Positions 41,850-51,626 of a DNA stretch of 64,000 nt are shown here, one piece after another (position 1 is the first letter of the stretch; every line of letters starts with the position of its first letter). The notes below the pieces were generated by a model, which had not been told where the DNA came from, made no database searches, and worked only from the letters and a program-made list of their open reading frames with translations. Source of the DNA: Brevibacterium sp. S111 (GTDB taxonomy: Bacteria; Actinomycetota; Actinomycetes; Actinomycetales; Brevibacteriaceae); the NCBI RefSeq assembly GCF_004745075.1, contig NZ_RHFH01000013.1, positions 1-64,000 of the forward strand, read 5' to 3'. The position numbers were made by a program, and so were the translations under genes.

Positions 41850-42526
41850 GGCCGGTCCCCCTTCCCGTGCTCGTCATCCGGCTCCGTGTTCCCGGACTCG
41901 TCATCCGGCGCTGTCTCTTCTCGGGCCGCTTCTGCGGCCTCCGCTTCAGCGGCGCTGTGCGCTTGCGTCTGGGACTCCACGACCGCCTCGGCGATGTCAT
42001 CGGCTTCAGTCGGGGTCTCCGCGTCCTCGATCTCCTCGGCGATCTCCTCCCGCTCTTCGGGAGTGCCGTCGTCATCGAGGTCGACGGCGCCGACGATCGG
42101 CGATTCGGCCTCGTCACCGAACTCGGTGTCGTCGTAGTCCGTGCTCGCCTCGGCTTCGGAGTCGATGACCTTCGTGATCGCGACCTGGAGGTCGGTGTCG
42201 TCGTCCTGCAGCGAATCGGCGCGCATGAGCCTCCAGGAGCGGTAGATCATCGCCAGCAGGAACGCGGTCACGGCGAAGGTGATGACGATGGCGGTGAGGA
42301 TGAGCGCCTGCGGCAGCGGATCGGACATGCCCTCGGTCGACAGGTCCTTCCCGTCGGTCAGGGGCGGCGAACCGCGTCCGGCGGTGAGGATGATGAGCAG
42401 GTTGACCCCGTTGCCGAGCAGGATGAAGCCGAGCAGGACGCGGGTCAGGGAGCGTTCGAGCATGAGGTAGATGCCGGAGGCGAAGAGGACACCCATGGCC
42501 AGGACCATGATGAAGGGCATGCTCAT
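41846..42526 (-). CDS. mrpC: Na+/H+ antiporter subunit C with acidic tail
   Basis: 226 residues. A NuoK-like three-helix core (about 1-105) contains [20 protein letters not shown], followed by an unusually long Glu/Asp/Ala-rich cytosolic tail (about 115-226). Overlaps the MrpA stop and mrpD start by 4 nt each. Confidence 0.92.
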   Translation of the reverse strand: MSMPFIMVLAMGVLFASGIYLMLERSLTRVLLGFILLGNGVNLLIILTAGRGSPPLTDGKDLSTEGMSDPLPQALILTAIVITFAVTAFLLAMIYRSWRLMRADSLQDDDTDLQVAITKVIDSEAEASTDYDDTEFGDEAESPIVGAVDLDDDGTPEEREEIAEEIEDAETPTEADDIAEAVVESQTQAHSAAEAEAAEAAREETAPDDESGNTEPDDEHGKGDRP

Positions 42527-45500
42527 AGGCGGCCTCCTTCCGCACCGTTGTCGACGTCGAGCTCATTGACCCGGTGGATGATCTCGGACACGGCGCGGTG
42601 TTCGGCGGTCGATCCCATGTTCTCGGAGAAGTTGACGTTGTCGTGGATGCGGTGGGTGAGCATCGCTTCGTCACGTTCCTGGTGCAGGTCGACCTCGGCT
42701 CCGAGCGAGCGGAGGATGTCGAGCATGAGGCCGATGACGATGAGGTAGACGCCGATGTCGAAGAACGTCGACGTGCCGAAGGACAGATGACCCAGCAACG
42801 GCAGATCGCCTTCGAGGTAGACGGAGTCGAAGACGGTATCGCCCCACACCCAACCGCCGACGACGGTGAGGATCGCGGTGACGAGACCGGTGCCGAGCAT
42901 TCCCGAGGGAGTGAAGGGGGCCGCCTCGGCGAGTTCGTACTTGCCTCCGGCGAGGTAGCGCACGACGAGAGCGAGACCGGCGACGAGGCCGCCGGCGAAA
43001 CCGCCGCCGGGTTCGTTATGGCCGGCGAAGAGGAGGTAGACGGAGAAGACGAAGACGGCGTGGAAGATCAGTCGCGCGGTGACCTCGAGAATGATCGACC
43101 GGTTGCGCGGAGCCAGGGTGCGGCCGGCGATGAGCCAGGACACACGTTTCTGGGACAGGTCCTCCCGCCCGGGATGGTGGAGGTCGACGACGTCCTCGGA
43201 CACGGGTTGGAAGCGGATCCGGCCGGCCGCCTCGGTGCCGTCCTTCTTCCTCTCGAACCGGTGCAGGTGGCCTTCGCGGCCGCGGACGAAGATGAGTCCG
43301 GCGACACCGGTTCCCGCCGCCACGAGCACGGAGATCTCACCCATCGTGTCCCAGGCGCGGATGTCGACGAGGGTGACGTTGACGATGTTCTGGCCGTGGC
43401 CGAGTTCGTAGGCGAGCTGACCGAAGTCCGTCGAGACCGGGTCGGCCACGCGCACCCCGGCGGCGATGAGGACCACGAGCATCACCGTGATGCCCACGGC
43501 ACCGCCGATGATCGCCCGCCAGGCGGGAGTGAGACGCCCCGTGGATTCGCCGATCCGGGCCGGCAGACGGCGGAGGACGAGGACGAAGACGACGATCGTG
43601 ATGGTCTCCACCAGCACCTGGGTCAGGGCCAGGTCGGGGGCGCCGACGAACGCGAAGTACGCGACCATCGCATAGCCGGAGATGCCGGTGACGACGACGG
43701 CCGTGAAGCGCTTCTTCGCCCGGGTGGCACCGATCGCGACGACGATGAGGACGGTGGCGACGATGAAGTCGAGAGGGGTGTCGGAGAGGCGGAAGTCGAT
43801 GTTCCAGGTGTCGTTGGCGATGATGGCCAGGCCCACTCCGGCGACGAGGACGAGGTAGACCACACCCTGGTAGAACGGCAGCGAACCGCGTTGCGTGCGG
43901 GCGGTGACCCACAGCGCCAGTGCTTCCATCCAGCTGATGAGCCGCCGGTAGAGCTCGTGGAAATCGATGCCCGAGGGCAGAGTCGACTGCACTCTCGCGA
44001 ACGGGTGGCGGAGGAAGAACAGGGCCGCGCCGACGGCGACCGTCACGGCGGTGAAGGCGAGCGCCGGTTCGAAGCCGTGCCACAGCGCCAGGTGGTAGTG
44101 CCCGTCCTCGGCGGCCACGATCGGCAGCTCGGCGGTCCAGGCGGAGAAGTATCCGTCAAGTAGTCCGGCGCCCGGGCCCAGCGCCAAGGTGAGCGCGGTG
44201 AGGATGATCGGGGAGAAGACGAGGCCGAGCTTCTCATCGCGGCGGGCGATGTCGTCGACGCCGGGCTTCGAGGAGAAAGCGCCCCAGACGAAGCGGGCGG
44301 AATAGGCGACGGTGAGGATCGAGCCGATCATGATGCCGATGAAGCCGATGACCGAGGCCTTGTCCGGTGAGGACAGGAGGGTCGAGTAGGCGGCTTCCTT
44401 GGCGGCGAAGCCGAGCAGCGGGGGCAGTCCCGCCATCGAGGCGGCGGCGATCGTCGCGCACACGGCGACGACGGGGAATGCCTTCCAGCCGCCGGAGAGC
44501 TTCGTGAGGTCACGGGTGCCGGCACGGTGGTCGATGATGCCGACGCACAGGAACAGGCAGGACTTGAACAGGGCGTGGGCGATGAGCAGCCCGAGTGCCG
44601 CCTTCGTGATGTCCGGAGTGCCGAAGGAGGCCATCGTCGTGAGGAAGCCCAGCTGGGAGACCGTGCCGAAGGCCAGCAGCAGTTTGAGGTCGGTCTGCTT
44701 CAGCGCCTGCCAGCCGCCGATGAACATCGTCAGCAGGCCCAGGGTGAGCAGCACTTCGGACCAGCCGGGGATGTTGTTGTAGCCGGGGGCCAGGCGCAGC
44801 ACGAGGTAGATGCCGGCCTTGACCATGGCCGCAGCGTGCAGGTACGCACTGACCGGGGTGGGGGCGGCCATGGCGCCGGGCAGCCAGAAGTGGAAGGGCA
44901 TGAGCGCGGACTTCGAGATCGCGCCGATGAGGATGAGGATGATCGCGGAGATGATGACTCCGCCGGTGTCCATGCCCAGCTGTGCCCGGTCGATCAGGGT
45001 CGAGATCCGGCCGGTGCCGGTGGCGGTGATGAGTAGGACCATGCCCACGAGCATGGCCAGACCGCCGGCGGTGGTGACGATGAGCGCCTGCAGGGCCGCC
45101 TGACGCGAGCGGCGCCGGGACTGGCTGTGTCCGATGAGCAGGTAGGAGAAGACCGTGGTGCCTTCCCAGAACAGGTAGAGCATGAGGAGGTCGTCGGCGA
45201 TGACGAGTCCGTACATCATGCCTGCGAAGGCCATGAAGATGCCGGCGAACCGGGCCAGTCCGGGTTCGTCGGGCGGGAAGTAGCGGGCGCAGTAGACGAA
45301 GACGAGCGCCCCGACTCCGGTGACGAGCAGCGTCATGATCCATGAGAGCACGTCGAGGCGGAACACACCTTCGAGCCCGAGCTCCGGGAGCCAGTTCATG
45401 CTTTCGACGAGCGGATGGGCGCCGGGGCCGAAGAGGTCGTGAACTTTCGAGAGGCTCAGCACCAGTCCGGCGAAGGGGACGAGCGCGAGGTAGAAGAAGG

Positions 45501-45576
45501 CGTTGCGGCCGAGGAGACGAACCAGGGGGTAGGCGATGACAGACGCGCCGAAGAAGGCACCTGTCATGGCTATCAC
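42523..45576 (-). CDS. mrpA: Na+/H+ antiporter subunit A (fused A and B)
   Basis: 1017 residues from GTG 45576 (GGAGG at 9 nt). NuoL-like antiporter core (about 60-450: [50 protein letters not shown]), then the MrpA C-terminal helices with the MrpB-like part (about 840-960: [18 protein letters not shown]). The start of a nine-gene overlapping unit that ends with a two-component system and a lipoprotein. It gives Na+ and alkali resistance. Confidence 0.93.
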   Translation of the reverse strand: MIAMTGAFFGASVIAYPLVRLLGRNAFFYLALVPFAGLVLSLSKVHDLFGPGAHPLVESMNWLPELGLEGVFRLDVLSWIMTLLVTGVGALVFVYCARYFPPDEPGLARFAGIFMAFAGMMYGLVIADDLLMLYLFWEGTTVFSYLLIGHSQSRRRSRQAALQALIVTTAGGLAMLVGMVLLITATGTGRISTLIDRAQLGMDTGGVIISAIILILIGAISKSALMPFHFWLPGAMAAPTPVSAYLHAAAMVKAGIYLVLRLAPGYNNIPGWSEVLLTLGLLTMFIGGWQALKQTDLKLLLAFGTVSQLGFLTTMASFGTPDITKAALGLLIAHALFKSCLFLCVGIIDHRAGTRDLTKLSGGWKAFPVVAVCATIAAASMAGLPPLLGFAAKEAAYSTLLSSPDKASVIGFIGIMIGSILTVAYSARFVWGAFSSKPGVDDIARRDEKLGLVFSPIILTALTLALGPGAGLLDGYFSAWTAELPIVAAEDGHYHLALWHGFEPALAFTAVTVAVGAALFFLRHPFARVQSTLPSGIDFHELYRRLISWMEALALWVTARTQRGSLPFYQGVVYLVLVAGVGLAIIANDTWNIDFRLSDTPLDFIVATVLIVVAIGATRAKKRFTAVVVTGISGYAMVAYFAFVGAPDLALTQVLVETITIVVFVLVLRRLPARIGESTGRLTPAWRAIIGGAVGITVMLVVLIAAGVRVADPVSTDFGQLAYELGHGQNIVNVTLVDIRAWDTMGEISVLVAAGTGVAGLIFVRGREGHLHRFERKKDGTEAAGRIRFQPVSEDVVDLHHPGREDLSQKRVSWLIAGRTLAPRNRSIILEVTARLIFHAVFVFSVYLLFAGHNEPGGGFAGGLVAGLALVVRYLAGGKYELAEAAPFTPSGMLGTGLVTAILTVVGGWVWGDTVFDSVYLEGDLPLLGHLSFGTSTFFDIGVYLIVIGLMLDILRSLGAEVDLHQERDEAMLTHRIHDNVNFSENMGSTAEHRAVSEIIHRVNELDVDNGAEGGRL

Positions 45577-45845
45577 CGGCAGCCACCTCCGTCATATGCC
45601 TGTTTGTGAGAAAGGTTCGTGAGTTTATTTTTGCACGGACAGACGAAGTTTCCCCAATTGCGTGCACTCGGCCGAACCCGTTTCTCGCCCGCCCTCGCAG
45701 TCATCGGCGAGGTCCTCGGCGCAGTCATCGGCGAGGTCCTTCGCGAGGTCCTCGGGGTAGTCACCGGCGGGGTCCTCGCTCGCACTCCCAGGACGGTCGC
45801 AGACGGCGCCGACGGCCCCATCGGGTGCCGTGGCCCCGTCGACGC
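45577..45845. other. Intergenic region upstream of mrpA with minisatellite
   Basis: Holds the likely mrpA promoter (AT-rich stretch around 45600-45650) and three copies plus a half-copy of a 24-bp unit at 45697-45780. I see no gene in it. Confidence 0.5.
45697..45780. repeat. 24-bp minisatellite (3.5 units)
   Basis: Units begin at 45697, 45721 and 45757, each reading G(C/T)AGTCA(T/C)CGGCG(A/G)GGTCCT, with a 12-bp half unit at 45745-45756. Confidence 0.75.
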
Positions 45846-47063
45846 TCACTCGCGCAGCTGGCGGCTGGTCACGAGGAAACCGTTCTCGTCGACTCCCACC
45901 CCATCGCAGCCGACGAGGAGCTCCGCTCCGATCGCGTCGGTCAGTCGGGCCACCTCGGCGCGCATGCTGCGGAATCGACGCCGCGGATTCGGTTGGTGGC
46001 GCCGGGACTCGGTGTCCATCCAGTGCACGTGGTATTCGATCTGCGGGGCATCCGTGTGGGCGGCGATGATCGGCGGCACCCACTCGGCCTCCATCACCCG
46101 GATCTCGAGGCCGCCGGCGGCCTCATCGATGTCTCCGAGCGGGACGAGCAGGGCGTAGCCGTCGAGGATGACGGGGGCCGAAGGATCGAAGAGCGGGTCG
46201 TCGATGTTCGCCTGCGCGAGCACATCTTCGTCGGGGGTGGGCAGCGACTGTTGGAAGGCGTGCGGGGCGTGGCGGCGCACGAACTCCAGGGCCACCTGCG
46301 GTTCCAGCCAGTAGGGCGAGTACAGGTAGAGGTCGACCTTCGCCTCGGGGTCGGGGATGATCACTCGCGTCGGCAGTCCGGGCTCGTCGGCCAGGCGGAC
46401 TCCCGTGTGCAGGCGGGAGGCGATGGCGAGCAGGAGGCTGAGCACCCGCTCCTCCTCCCGGTCGGGCATGCCCTCGGGGAAAGCCGCATGGAGGCCGTCG
46501 GCATCGGCGAACCAGTCCGGTGGCGGGGAGGGCTGACGGTCGCGGGGACAGTCGACGACGATCGCGTGGTGGGCCCAGTCGGGGACTTCGAGGGCGGCGG
46601 CATCCGCGGGTTCGAGGACCGTGCCGGAGCTGAGCCGCGAATGCCGACTCAGCCTCATCTGTCCGTGTTCGTCGAGCTGCGGGTGCAGGTCCGGCAGCTT
46701 GTTGTGGACGAGTGCGAGGACGTCGGAGATCTCGACGGCATCGTCGAGGAGGAGAAGGTGGAAACCCCGCAGATCCACCGAGGTGGGAGTGTCGACCGGC
46801 GCGGATGCGCGGTGATCACCGTACCCGGGGCGACCGGTCGAGGGCATCCCGGTCCGGCGCCGAGCCGGGGCGGAGGCTCCGGGCCCCGGCGCCTCAGCCG
46901 AGACGGAGGGCGCGGGCCCCGGCGACCCATCCGAGACGGAGCGCGCCGGGCCGGTGTCCGCGGACGCGGCGAGACCGCCCTGGTAGCGCGCGGCGTCGGC
47001 ACGCTCGCGTTCGGCCCGTTCGGCGGCTTCGCGTTGGCGCCGCAGTTCGCGGCGGGTGATCAC
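45846..47063 (-). CDS. Protein of unknown function, coupled to dcd
   Basis: 405 residues from a GTG that overlaps the dcd stop by 4 nt (GGAGGG upstream). A charged helical start ([17 protein letters not shown]), a Pro/Ala/Ser-rich linker to about 90, then a globular soluble domain with no family I recognise. It has no transmembrane helix. It contains Trp/His-rich strands ([27 protein letters not shown]). Coupling to dCTP deaminase may hint at a nucleotide link, but that is speculation. Confidence 0.7.
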   Translation of the reverse strand: MITRRELRRQREAAERAERERADAARYQGGLAASADTGPARSVSDGSPGPAPSVSAEAPGPGASAPARRRTGMPSTGRPGYGDHRASAPVDTPTSVDLRGFHLLLLDDAVEISDVLALVHNKLPDLHPQLDEHGQMRLSRHSRLSSGTVLEPADAAALEVPDWAHHAIVVDCPRDRQPSPPPDWFADADGLHAAFPEGMPDREEERVLSLLLAIASRLHTGVRLADEPGLPTRVIIPDPEAKVDLYLYSPYWLEPQVALEFVRRHAPHAFQQSLPTPDEDVLAQANIDDPLFDPSAPVILDGYALLVPLGDIDEAAGGLEIRVMEAEWVPPIIAAHTDAPQIEYHVHWMDTESRRHQPNPRRRFRSMRAEVARLTDAIGAELLVGCDGVGVDENGFLVTSRQLRE

Positions 47064-47638
47064 ATGTCCCTCCGGTAGAAGTTCAGGTGCGAACGGGATG
47101 CGGTCGGGCCGCGCTGGCCCTGGTACCGGTTGCCGGTGGCAGCGGAGCCGTAGGGGTTGACGGCAGAGGAGCTGAGGCGGAAGAAGCACAGCTGCCCGAT
47201 CTTCATACCCGGCCACAGCGTGATCGGCAGGGTTGCGACATTGGACAGTTCCAGGGTGACGTGACCGCTGAATCCGGGGTCGATGAATCCGGCCGTCGAG
47301 TGCGTGAGCAGGCCGAGCCGGCCCAGCGAGGACTTCCCTTCGAGCCGTGCCGCGACATCGTCGGGCAGAGTCACGAGTTCGTGCGTGGAGGCGAGGACGA
47401 ACTCGCCGGGGTGCAGTACGAAGGGCTCTCCCGGTGCAGCCTCGAGGAAGCGGGTGAGTTCGGGCTGTTCGAGGCTCGGATCGATGACCGGATATTTGTG
47501 GTTGTCGAAGAGCCGGAAGTACCGGTCGAGGCAAACATCGACACTGGCCGGTTGGATCAGCGAAGGGTCGTAGGGGTCGAGGGCGATGCGGCCGGAGTCG
47601 AGCTCGGCGCGGATGTCGCGGTCGGAAAGCAGAGTCAC
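47060..47638 (-). CDS. dcd: dCTP deaminase
   Basis: 192 residues. Trimeric nucleotide deaminase: [14 protein letters not shown], the active loop [11 protein letters not shown], the catalytic Glu in [10 protein letters not shown], and the C-terminal [10 protein letters not shown] lid. Converts dCTP to dUTP (or dUMP in bifunctional actinobacterial forms) for thymidylate synthesis. TACCAT lies about 8 nt before the GTG start with no ribosome site, so the mRNA may be leaderless. Confidence 0.92.
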   Translation of the reverse strand: MTLLSDRDIRAELDSGRIALDPYDPSLIQPASVDVCLDRYFRLFDNHKYPVIDPSLEQPELTRFLEAAPGEPFVLHPGEFVLASTHELVTLPDDVAARLEGKSSLGRLGLLTHSTAGFIDPGFSGHVTLELSNVATLPITLWPGMKIGQLCFFRLSSSAVNPYGSAATGNRYQGQRGPTASRSHLNFYRRDM

Positions 47639-47891
47639 GTATCCGATGGTAGTCGTTCCGGCCCCTTCACGCTCGAGATCCGACGGCTCGCCAGCTCAGA
47701 ATTTCCCTCCGACTCTGCGCGACACGCCGCACGTAGGTCACAAACCGATAACGATTACTCCAATTTATGCTGGTTTTTCCCCGTGTGTCTCCCCATAGGC
47801 GCTGATGAATGCTTTAGAGTTATGAGCTGTACGGACCCGCGCACGATGGTGCCTTCCCCTTCTTAAGCCAAGGAATGCCGGGAGTCCCATC

Positions 47892-47922
47892 GCCTTTCGT
47901 GGGTAGACAACAATCGAAAGGC
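47892..47922 (+). promoter_or_regulatory. Hairpin that includes the ribosome-binding site
   Basis: GCCTTTCG (47892-47899) pairs exactly with CGAAAGGC (47915-47922). The right arm is the Shine-Dalgarno region (GAAAGG) of the wall-protein gene, so the stem would hide it. The 290-bp gap to dcd holds no gene. Confidence 0.45.
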
Positions 47923-47928
47923 ATTACT

Positions 47929-49335
47929 GTGAAGACCTCGCGTCTTGTGCTTGCCCCCGCAGTAGCCGTTGCTTTGACAGGTCTTGCTGGCGCCCCGGCG
48001 TTCGCAGCGACAGAGTCCACCGCTTCGGTACCTCAGCAACCGCTGTGCGCCCAGGGCGACCAGCAGTCATCGAGCGACTCCGAAGCCGACTCCTCGGTAC
48101 CCGAAGAGTCGGATCCTCAGGCGACCCTTGCGCACGCGCAGGTCACCCGGGCCGATATCGCGAACAGCAAGAAGGGAATCGGCTTCTCCGGAACCGGATT
48201 CACCGCAGATGAGAAGGCCACCGTGACCGTCATCGGCACCGATGGCACCGACTACACCCCACCCAAGAAGCTCACGGTCGACGAGAAGGGTCAGGTGTCC
48301 GGCACCTACTTCTTCACCGCGACCGAAGACGCACAGGTGCCTGTCGGCGAATACTCGCTCTACCTCACGGATCTCAAATCGGAGAAGAAGTCGTCGAAGG
48401 TGACCTTCGAGGTCGTCGCTTCGGATTCCGATGTCGACGATTCCGACCCGACCGGTGACAACTGCGAATCGGCCACCGGTCCGATCAAGGATCCCAGTGA
48501 GACCGACGAGCCGTCGGAGACGAAGACCGACGAGCCCTCCACCGAGGCTCCGGAACCGTCGGAGACGAAGACCGACGAGCCGTCTACCAAGGCTCCGGAA
48601 CCGTCGGAGACGAAGACCGACGAGCCCACGACCAAGGCGCCGGAACCGACCGAAACCGACAAGACGGATGAGGCTCCGGCCCAGGCCCCGACCGAGACGG
48701 ACGAGGCCGAGAGCGACGAACCCACGTCCGAGGCTCCGAAGCCGACCGAAACCGACGGCGACGAGTCCTCCGCGGCCCCGAAGGACGAGAAGTCCGAGGA
48801 CAAGGAATCCGAATCCACCGGACCGGCCAGCCCCGGAACCGAGGAGAAGGAAGCTCCGGCCGCTGCCAAGCAGTCGCTCTCCATCGACCCGACCGAGATC
48901 AGCTCCGAGGACTTCCTCGACAAGGGCATCAAGCTCGGCGTCAGCGGAGCGCAGCCCGGCGAGAAGGTCACCATCACGGTCGAGCACGCCCAGGGCAAGG
49001 TCGACCGCTACACGATGACCAAGCAGGCCGACTCCGAAGGCAAGGCCACGTTCGGTGTCCAGGCCAAGGTCAAGGCTGTGCTCGGCACCTACAACGTCCG
49101 TGCCCAGGCCGAGAGCTTCGATGAGCCTCAGGGCGGAAGCTTCACGGTGCTGACCAACGGCACGGCTGTCGACGAAGGCGGAAGCGACTCGGGCGCTGCC
49201 GGCAGCGATCTGCCGCGCACCGGTGCCGAGATGACCGGACTGGCGCTGGGCGTCGGCCTGCTCGCCGTCGGTGCCGCAGCCGTCATCATCACCCGTCGGC
49301 GGATGAACGCCTCCGATGATCCAGCGGAGTTCTAA
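47929..49335 (+). CDS. LPRTG wall-anchored repeat protein
   Basis: 468 residues from GTG 47929 (GAAAGG upstream). Signal peptide 1-27 (PAFAA). A beta-rich domain (about 60-165) is followed by an acidic Pro/Glu/Thr repeat region (190-300; unit EPSETKTDEPSTKAP, about three copies) and a ~90-residue domain (317-407), then sortase signal LPRTG (428-432), a hydrophobic helix and TRRRM. The C-terminal domain resembles that of the M28 peptidase upstream in this window. Probably a surface stalk or adhesin. First gene of a likely operon. Confidence 0.85.
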   Translation: MKTSRLVLAPAVAVALTGLAGAPAFAATESTASVPQQPLCAQGDQQSSSDSEADSSVPEESDPQATLAHAQVTRADIANSKKGIGFSGTGFTADEKATVTVIGTDGTDYTPPKKLTVDEKGQVSGTYFFTATEDAQVPVGEYSLYLTDLKSEKKSSKVTFEVVASDSDVDDSDPTGDNCESATGPIKDPSETDEPSETKTDEPSTEAPEPSETKTDEPSTKAPEPSETKTDEPTTKAPEPTETDKTDEAPAQAPTETDEAESDEPTSEAPKPTETDGDESSAAPKDEKSEDKESESTGPASPGTEEKEAPAAAKQSLSIDPTEISSEDFLDKGIKLGVSGAQPGEKVTITVEHAQGKVDRYTMTKQADSEGKATFGVQAKVKAVLGTYNVRAQAESFDEPQGGSFTVLTNGTAVDEGGSDSGAAGSDLPRTGAEMTGLALGVGLLAVGAAAVIITRRRMNASDDPAEF

Positions 49336-49341
49336 ACACAG

Positions 49342-50496
49342 TTGAACGATGAATTGTCCCTCGCGGGGCTGCAGCTCGACGGACGCGAGATCGATCTAGG
49401 ACGTCTGCGAGCAGGGACAATGCTCGGACTCATGGGCAGCCCGGACAGCACCACTGCGGTGGTGCTGTCCGCGGCGACCCTGCCCCACGTCGCACCACCG
49501 CCACGCTTCCCGACCGGATCCCGGTCGGGTCGTTCGCGTGTGCGCAGCTGGATGAAGAAGTACCTGCGTGAAGCCGATGCCGGATCTGGGGAGGCGGCAT
49601 CGGCAGCGTCTCAATCCGCTGCACTGACAGCATTCGGTCTGCGTCCGGAGGTCCTGCGCCGCCGGATCACGGATCTCGAAGCGACCGATCGTGCCCGCCT
49701 CGCCCTGGCCGCGGCCTGGGCGAGCGGCGCGAAGTGGCTGACGTTCATCGATCCCTTCGCTTCGGTCCCGAGCCACCTGCGCACGGGACTGCGCAACCGC
49801 TTCGCCGAACTCGTCGCCCACGAGGGGCGCGGAGTCGTGTTCAGCTCCAATTCGCTCACCGACCACACCATCGCCGAGGCGGGGGTGGCCGATATCGAAA
49901 AGGACCAGCTCGTCGCATTCGGATCCCTGGAGCAGATCGTCAGCGAGCCCAGGGGCTCACTGCCTGCCGAGCTCAGCGGAGTCAACGTCTATTCGGGCCT
50001 GGCCCGCAAAGGATGGCTGTTCATCGGCCATTCGGCCGTGCGCGCCCGCACCGAACTCGACGGGAAGGTCTTCGTCACCCTCGGGTGGCGTGCCGCCCTC
50101 CTGTCACTGGACGAACACGACCCGGCGTTCACCTCGGCGACGGTGTTCGAAGCCATCGTCACCGGATTGCGTGATCGCGGTACCTGCCTGCAGGCGAAGC
50201 TCTCGCCGGTCGACACCGAGATGGGGCTCGCCCTCGACGTCGACCTGGCCGACCTCGCCGGTGTGCCGGACCGAAGGCCTGCGGGCACCGATGATGCGGA
50301 GGACGCCCCGGACGGGGACGAGGAGCCATCGGCTGCGGGAGACGCGACCGCAGACGGCCGGTCCTCGGCCGGTTTCGGCATCATCCACCCCGGCCTCGGC
50401 GCCACGATCACCGAACTGCGTGAAAACGTCAGGGTCGGCACCCACGTCTTCGTCGAGGTCGACACCTCCGCACTGCATGCCTACCCGGTGGAATGA
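49342..50496 (+). CDS. ABC-ATPase-like protein without a Walker A lysine
   Basis: 384 residues from TTG 49342, 6 nt after the wall-protein stop; no ribosome site, so coupled translation. It keeps the ABC layout: LGLMGSPDSTTAVVLS at the Walker A position (no Lys), LEATDRARLALAAAWASGAKWLTFIDPF at signature/Walker B (broken here: ARLALAAAWAS / KWLTFIDPF), then VVFSSNSLTDHTIAEAG like the H-loop region, and a C-terminal half that may be TOBE-like. Nucleotide hydrolysis seems lost. It could regulate a transporter or have a new role. Confidence 0.6.
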   Translation: MNDELSLAGLQLDGREIDLGRLRAGTMLGLMGSPDSTTAVVLSAATLPHVAPPPRFPTGSRSGRSRVRSWMKKYLREADAGSGEAASAASQSAALTAFGLRPEVLRRRITDLEATDRARLALAAAWASGAKWLTFIDPFASVPSHLRTGLRNRFAELVAHEGRGVVFSSNSLTDHTIAEAGVADIEKDQLVAFGSLEQIVSEPRGSLPAELSGVNVYSGLARKGWLFIGHSAVRARTELDGKVFVTLGWRAALLSLDEHDPAFTSATVFEAIVTGLRDRGTCLQAKLSPVDTEMGLALDVDLADLAGVPDRRPAGTDDAEDAPDGDEEPSAAGDATADGRSSAGFGIIHPGLGATITELRENVRVGTHVFVEVDTSALHAYPVE

Positions 50497-50560
50497 GGCT
50501 CGGCAGATAGACTGAGACCTGCTCAGTCCCCGCTCAGTCCCCAATCGAATCAGGAACGAC

Positions 50561-51520
50561 ATGCGAACCTCGCGCAGACTTCTGATCTCGGCGCTGACGG
50601 TCGTCGTCCTCACGGTCGCCGCCGTTCCTCTCCTCAACTTCACCCTCTACACACCCGCCCGCGCCGCCGAAGCCTATATCGGTGCGCTCGAACAGGGTGA
50701 CGCGAATCGTGCTTTCTCCTATCTCTCCGCGCCGACTCCGAACTCGACGTTGGCGCTCAGCGATGAGGTGCTTTCGGCGGCCCCCGATCTGCCGCGGGAA
50801 GCCGAAGCGAAGACTCTGTCCGTCGACGGCGATCACGCGAAGGTCCGCCTCAGCTTCAACCTCTCCTCGCAGGAGCAGACGATCGATCTGACGATGGTCC
50901 GGCTGCCCGCGAGCGCGGGGCTCTTCGACCGGTGGGCCATCGAACAGAAGGAGTGGCCGACGCTGTCACTCAACGTCTCCGGTTCGTCGACGGCGACGAT
51001 CAACGGCTATGGGGTCAGCACCGGAAAGGTGCCCGTGCTGTTTCCGGCCAGCTACCTCGTCGGCTTCGATGCGACGTATCTGAAGTCGAAGTCCGAACGC
51101 GCCGAGGTGACCGCTCCCGGCGACTCTCCCACCGTCACGCTGTCGCCCGAACCGACGGCCAAGCTCGAAGAGACCGTCGAACAGCAGGTCACCGACCATC
51201 TCAAGGACTGCATGAAGTCGAAGACCCTCATGCCCTCGGGCTGCGTCTTCGGCTACGACACGGACAACACGATCATCGGCGACATCACCTGGTCACTCGA
51301 ACGCAGCCCGCAGATCGGCCTGACCTCGTCGGGCAACGACCTCGAACTCACCCCGTCGACGGTCGAGGTGCGGGTCAAGGGCCGCTATCGAGACATCGTC
51401 ACCGCGGCCGAACACGACCTCGACGAGAAGCTCTCCTTCGTCCTCGGCGGCTCCGTGGTCGTGAAGTCGTCCCGGGTCAGCTACGAGCCGCGCCGCCTCG
51501 GTGACGTCTCCGTGGTCTGA
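50561..51520 (+). CDS. Membrane-anchored secreted protein of unknown function
   Basis: 319 residues. One N-terminal hydrophobic helix (ISALTVVVLTVAAVPLLNF), likely an uncleaved anchor, then an all-extracellular region with two Cys (KDCMKSKT, SGCVFGYD). An AEAYIGALEQGDANRAFSYL start resembles NTF2-like/DUF4878-type lumazine folds, weakly. TAGACT at 50508-50513 is a candidate promoter. Probably works with the two genes upstream. Confidence 0.75.
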   Translation: MRTSRRLLISALTVVVLTVAAVPLLNFTLYTPARAAEAYIGALEQGDANRAFSYLSAPTPNSTLALSDEVLSAAPDLPREAEAKTLSVDGDHAKVRLSFNLSSQEQTIDLTMVRLPASAGLFDRWAIEQKEWPTLSLNVSGSSTATINGYGVSTGKVPVLFPASYLVGFDATYLKSKSERAEVTAPGDSPTVTLSPEPTAKLEETVEQQVTDHLKDCMKSKTLMPSGCVFGYDTDNTIIGDITWSLERSPQIGLTSSGNDLELTPSTVEVRVKGRYRDIVTAAEHDLDEKLSFVLGGSVVVKSSRVSYEPRRLGDVSVV

Positions 51521-51626
51521 TGCGTGCGGCGTCGTCTCATGCGGATGGCGTCGTCCGATGCGTACCGCGCTGAGCGCATGCTGCCGAGCGAACGGCACTT
51601 GAACCAACGGCGCTGGGCCGAGCGTC

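Noticed and set aside
40251..44163. Long His/Asp/Glu-rich plus-strand frames opposite mrpD and mrpA
   Set aside because: These are antisense readings of hydrophobic membrane genes in GC-rich DNA; composition is implausible and the Mrp subunits are certain.
47640..47928. c-di-AMP (ydaO-type) riboswitch upstream of the wall protein
   Set aside because: The conserved core segments of that riboswitch are not found; only a simple RBS hairpin is seen.
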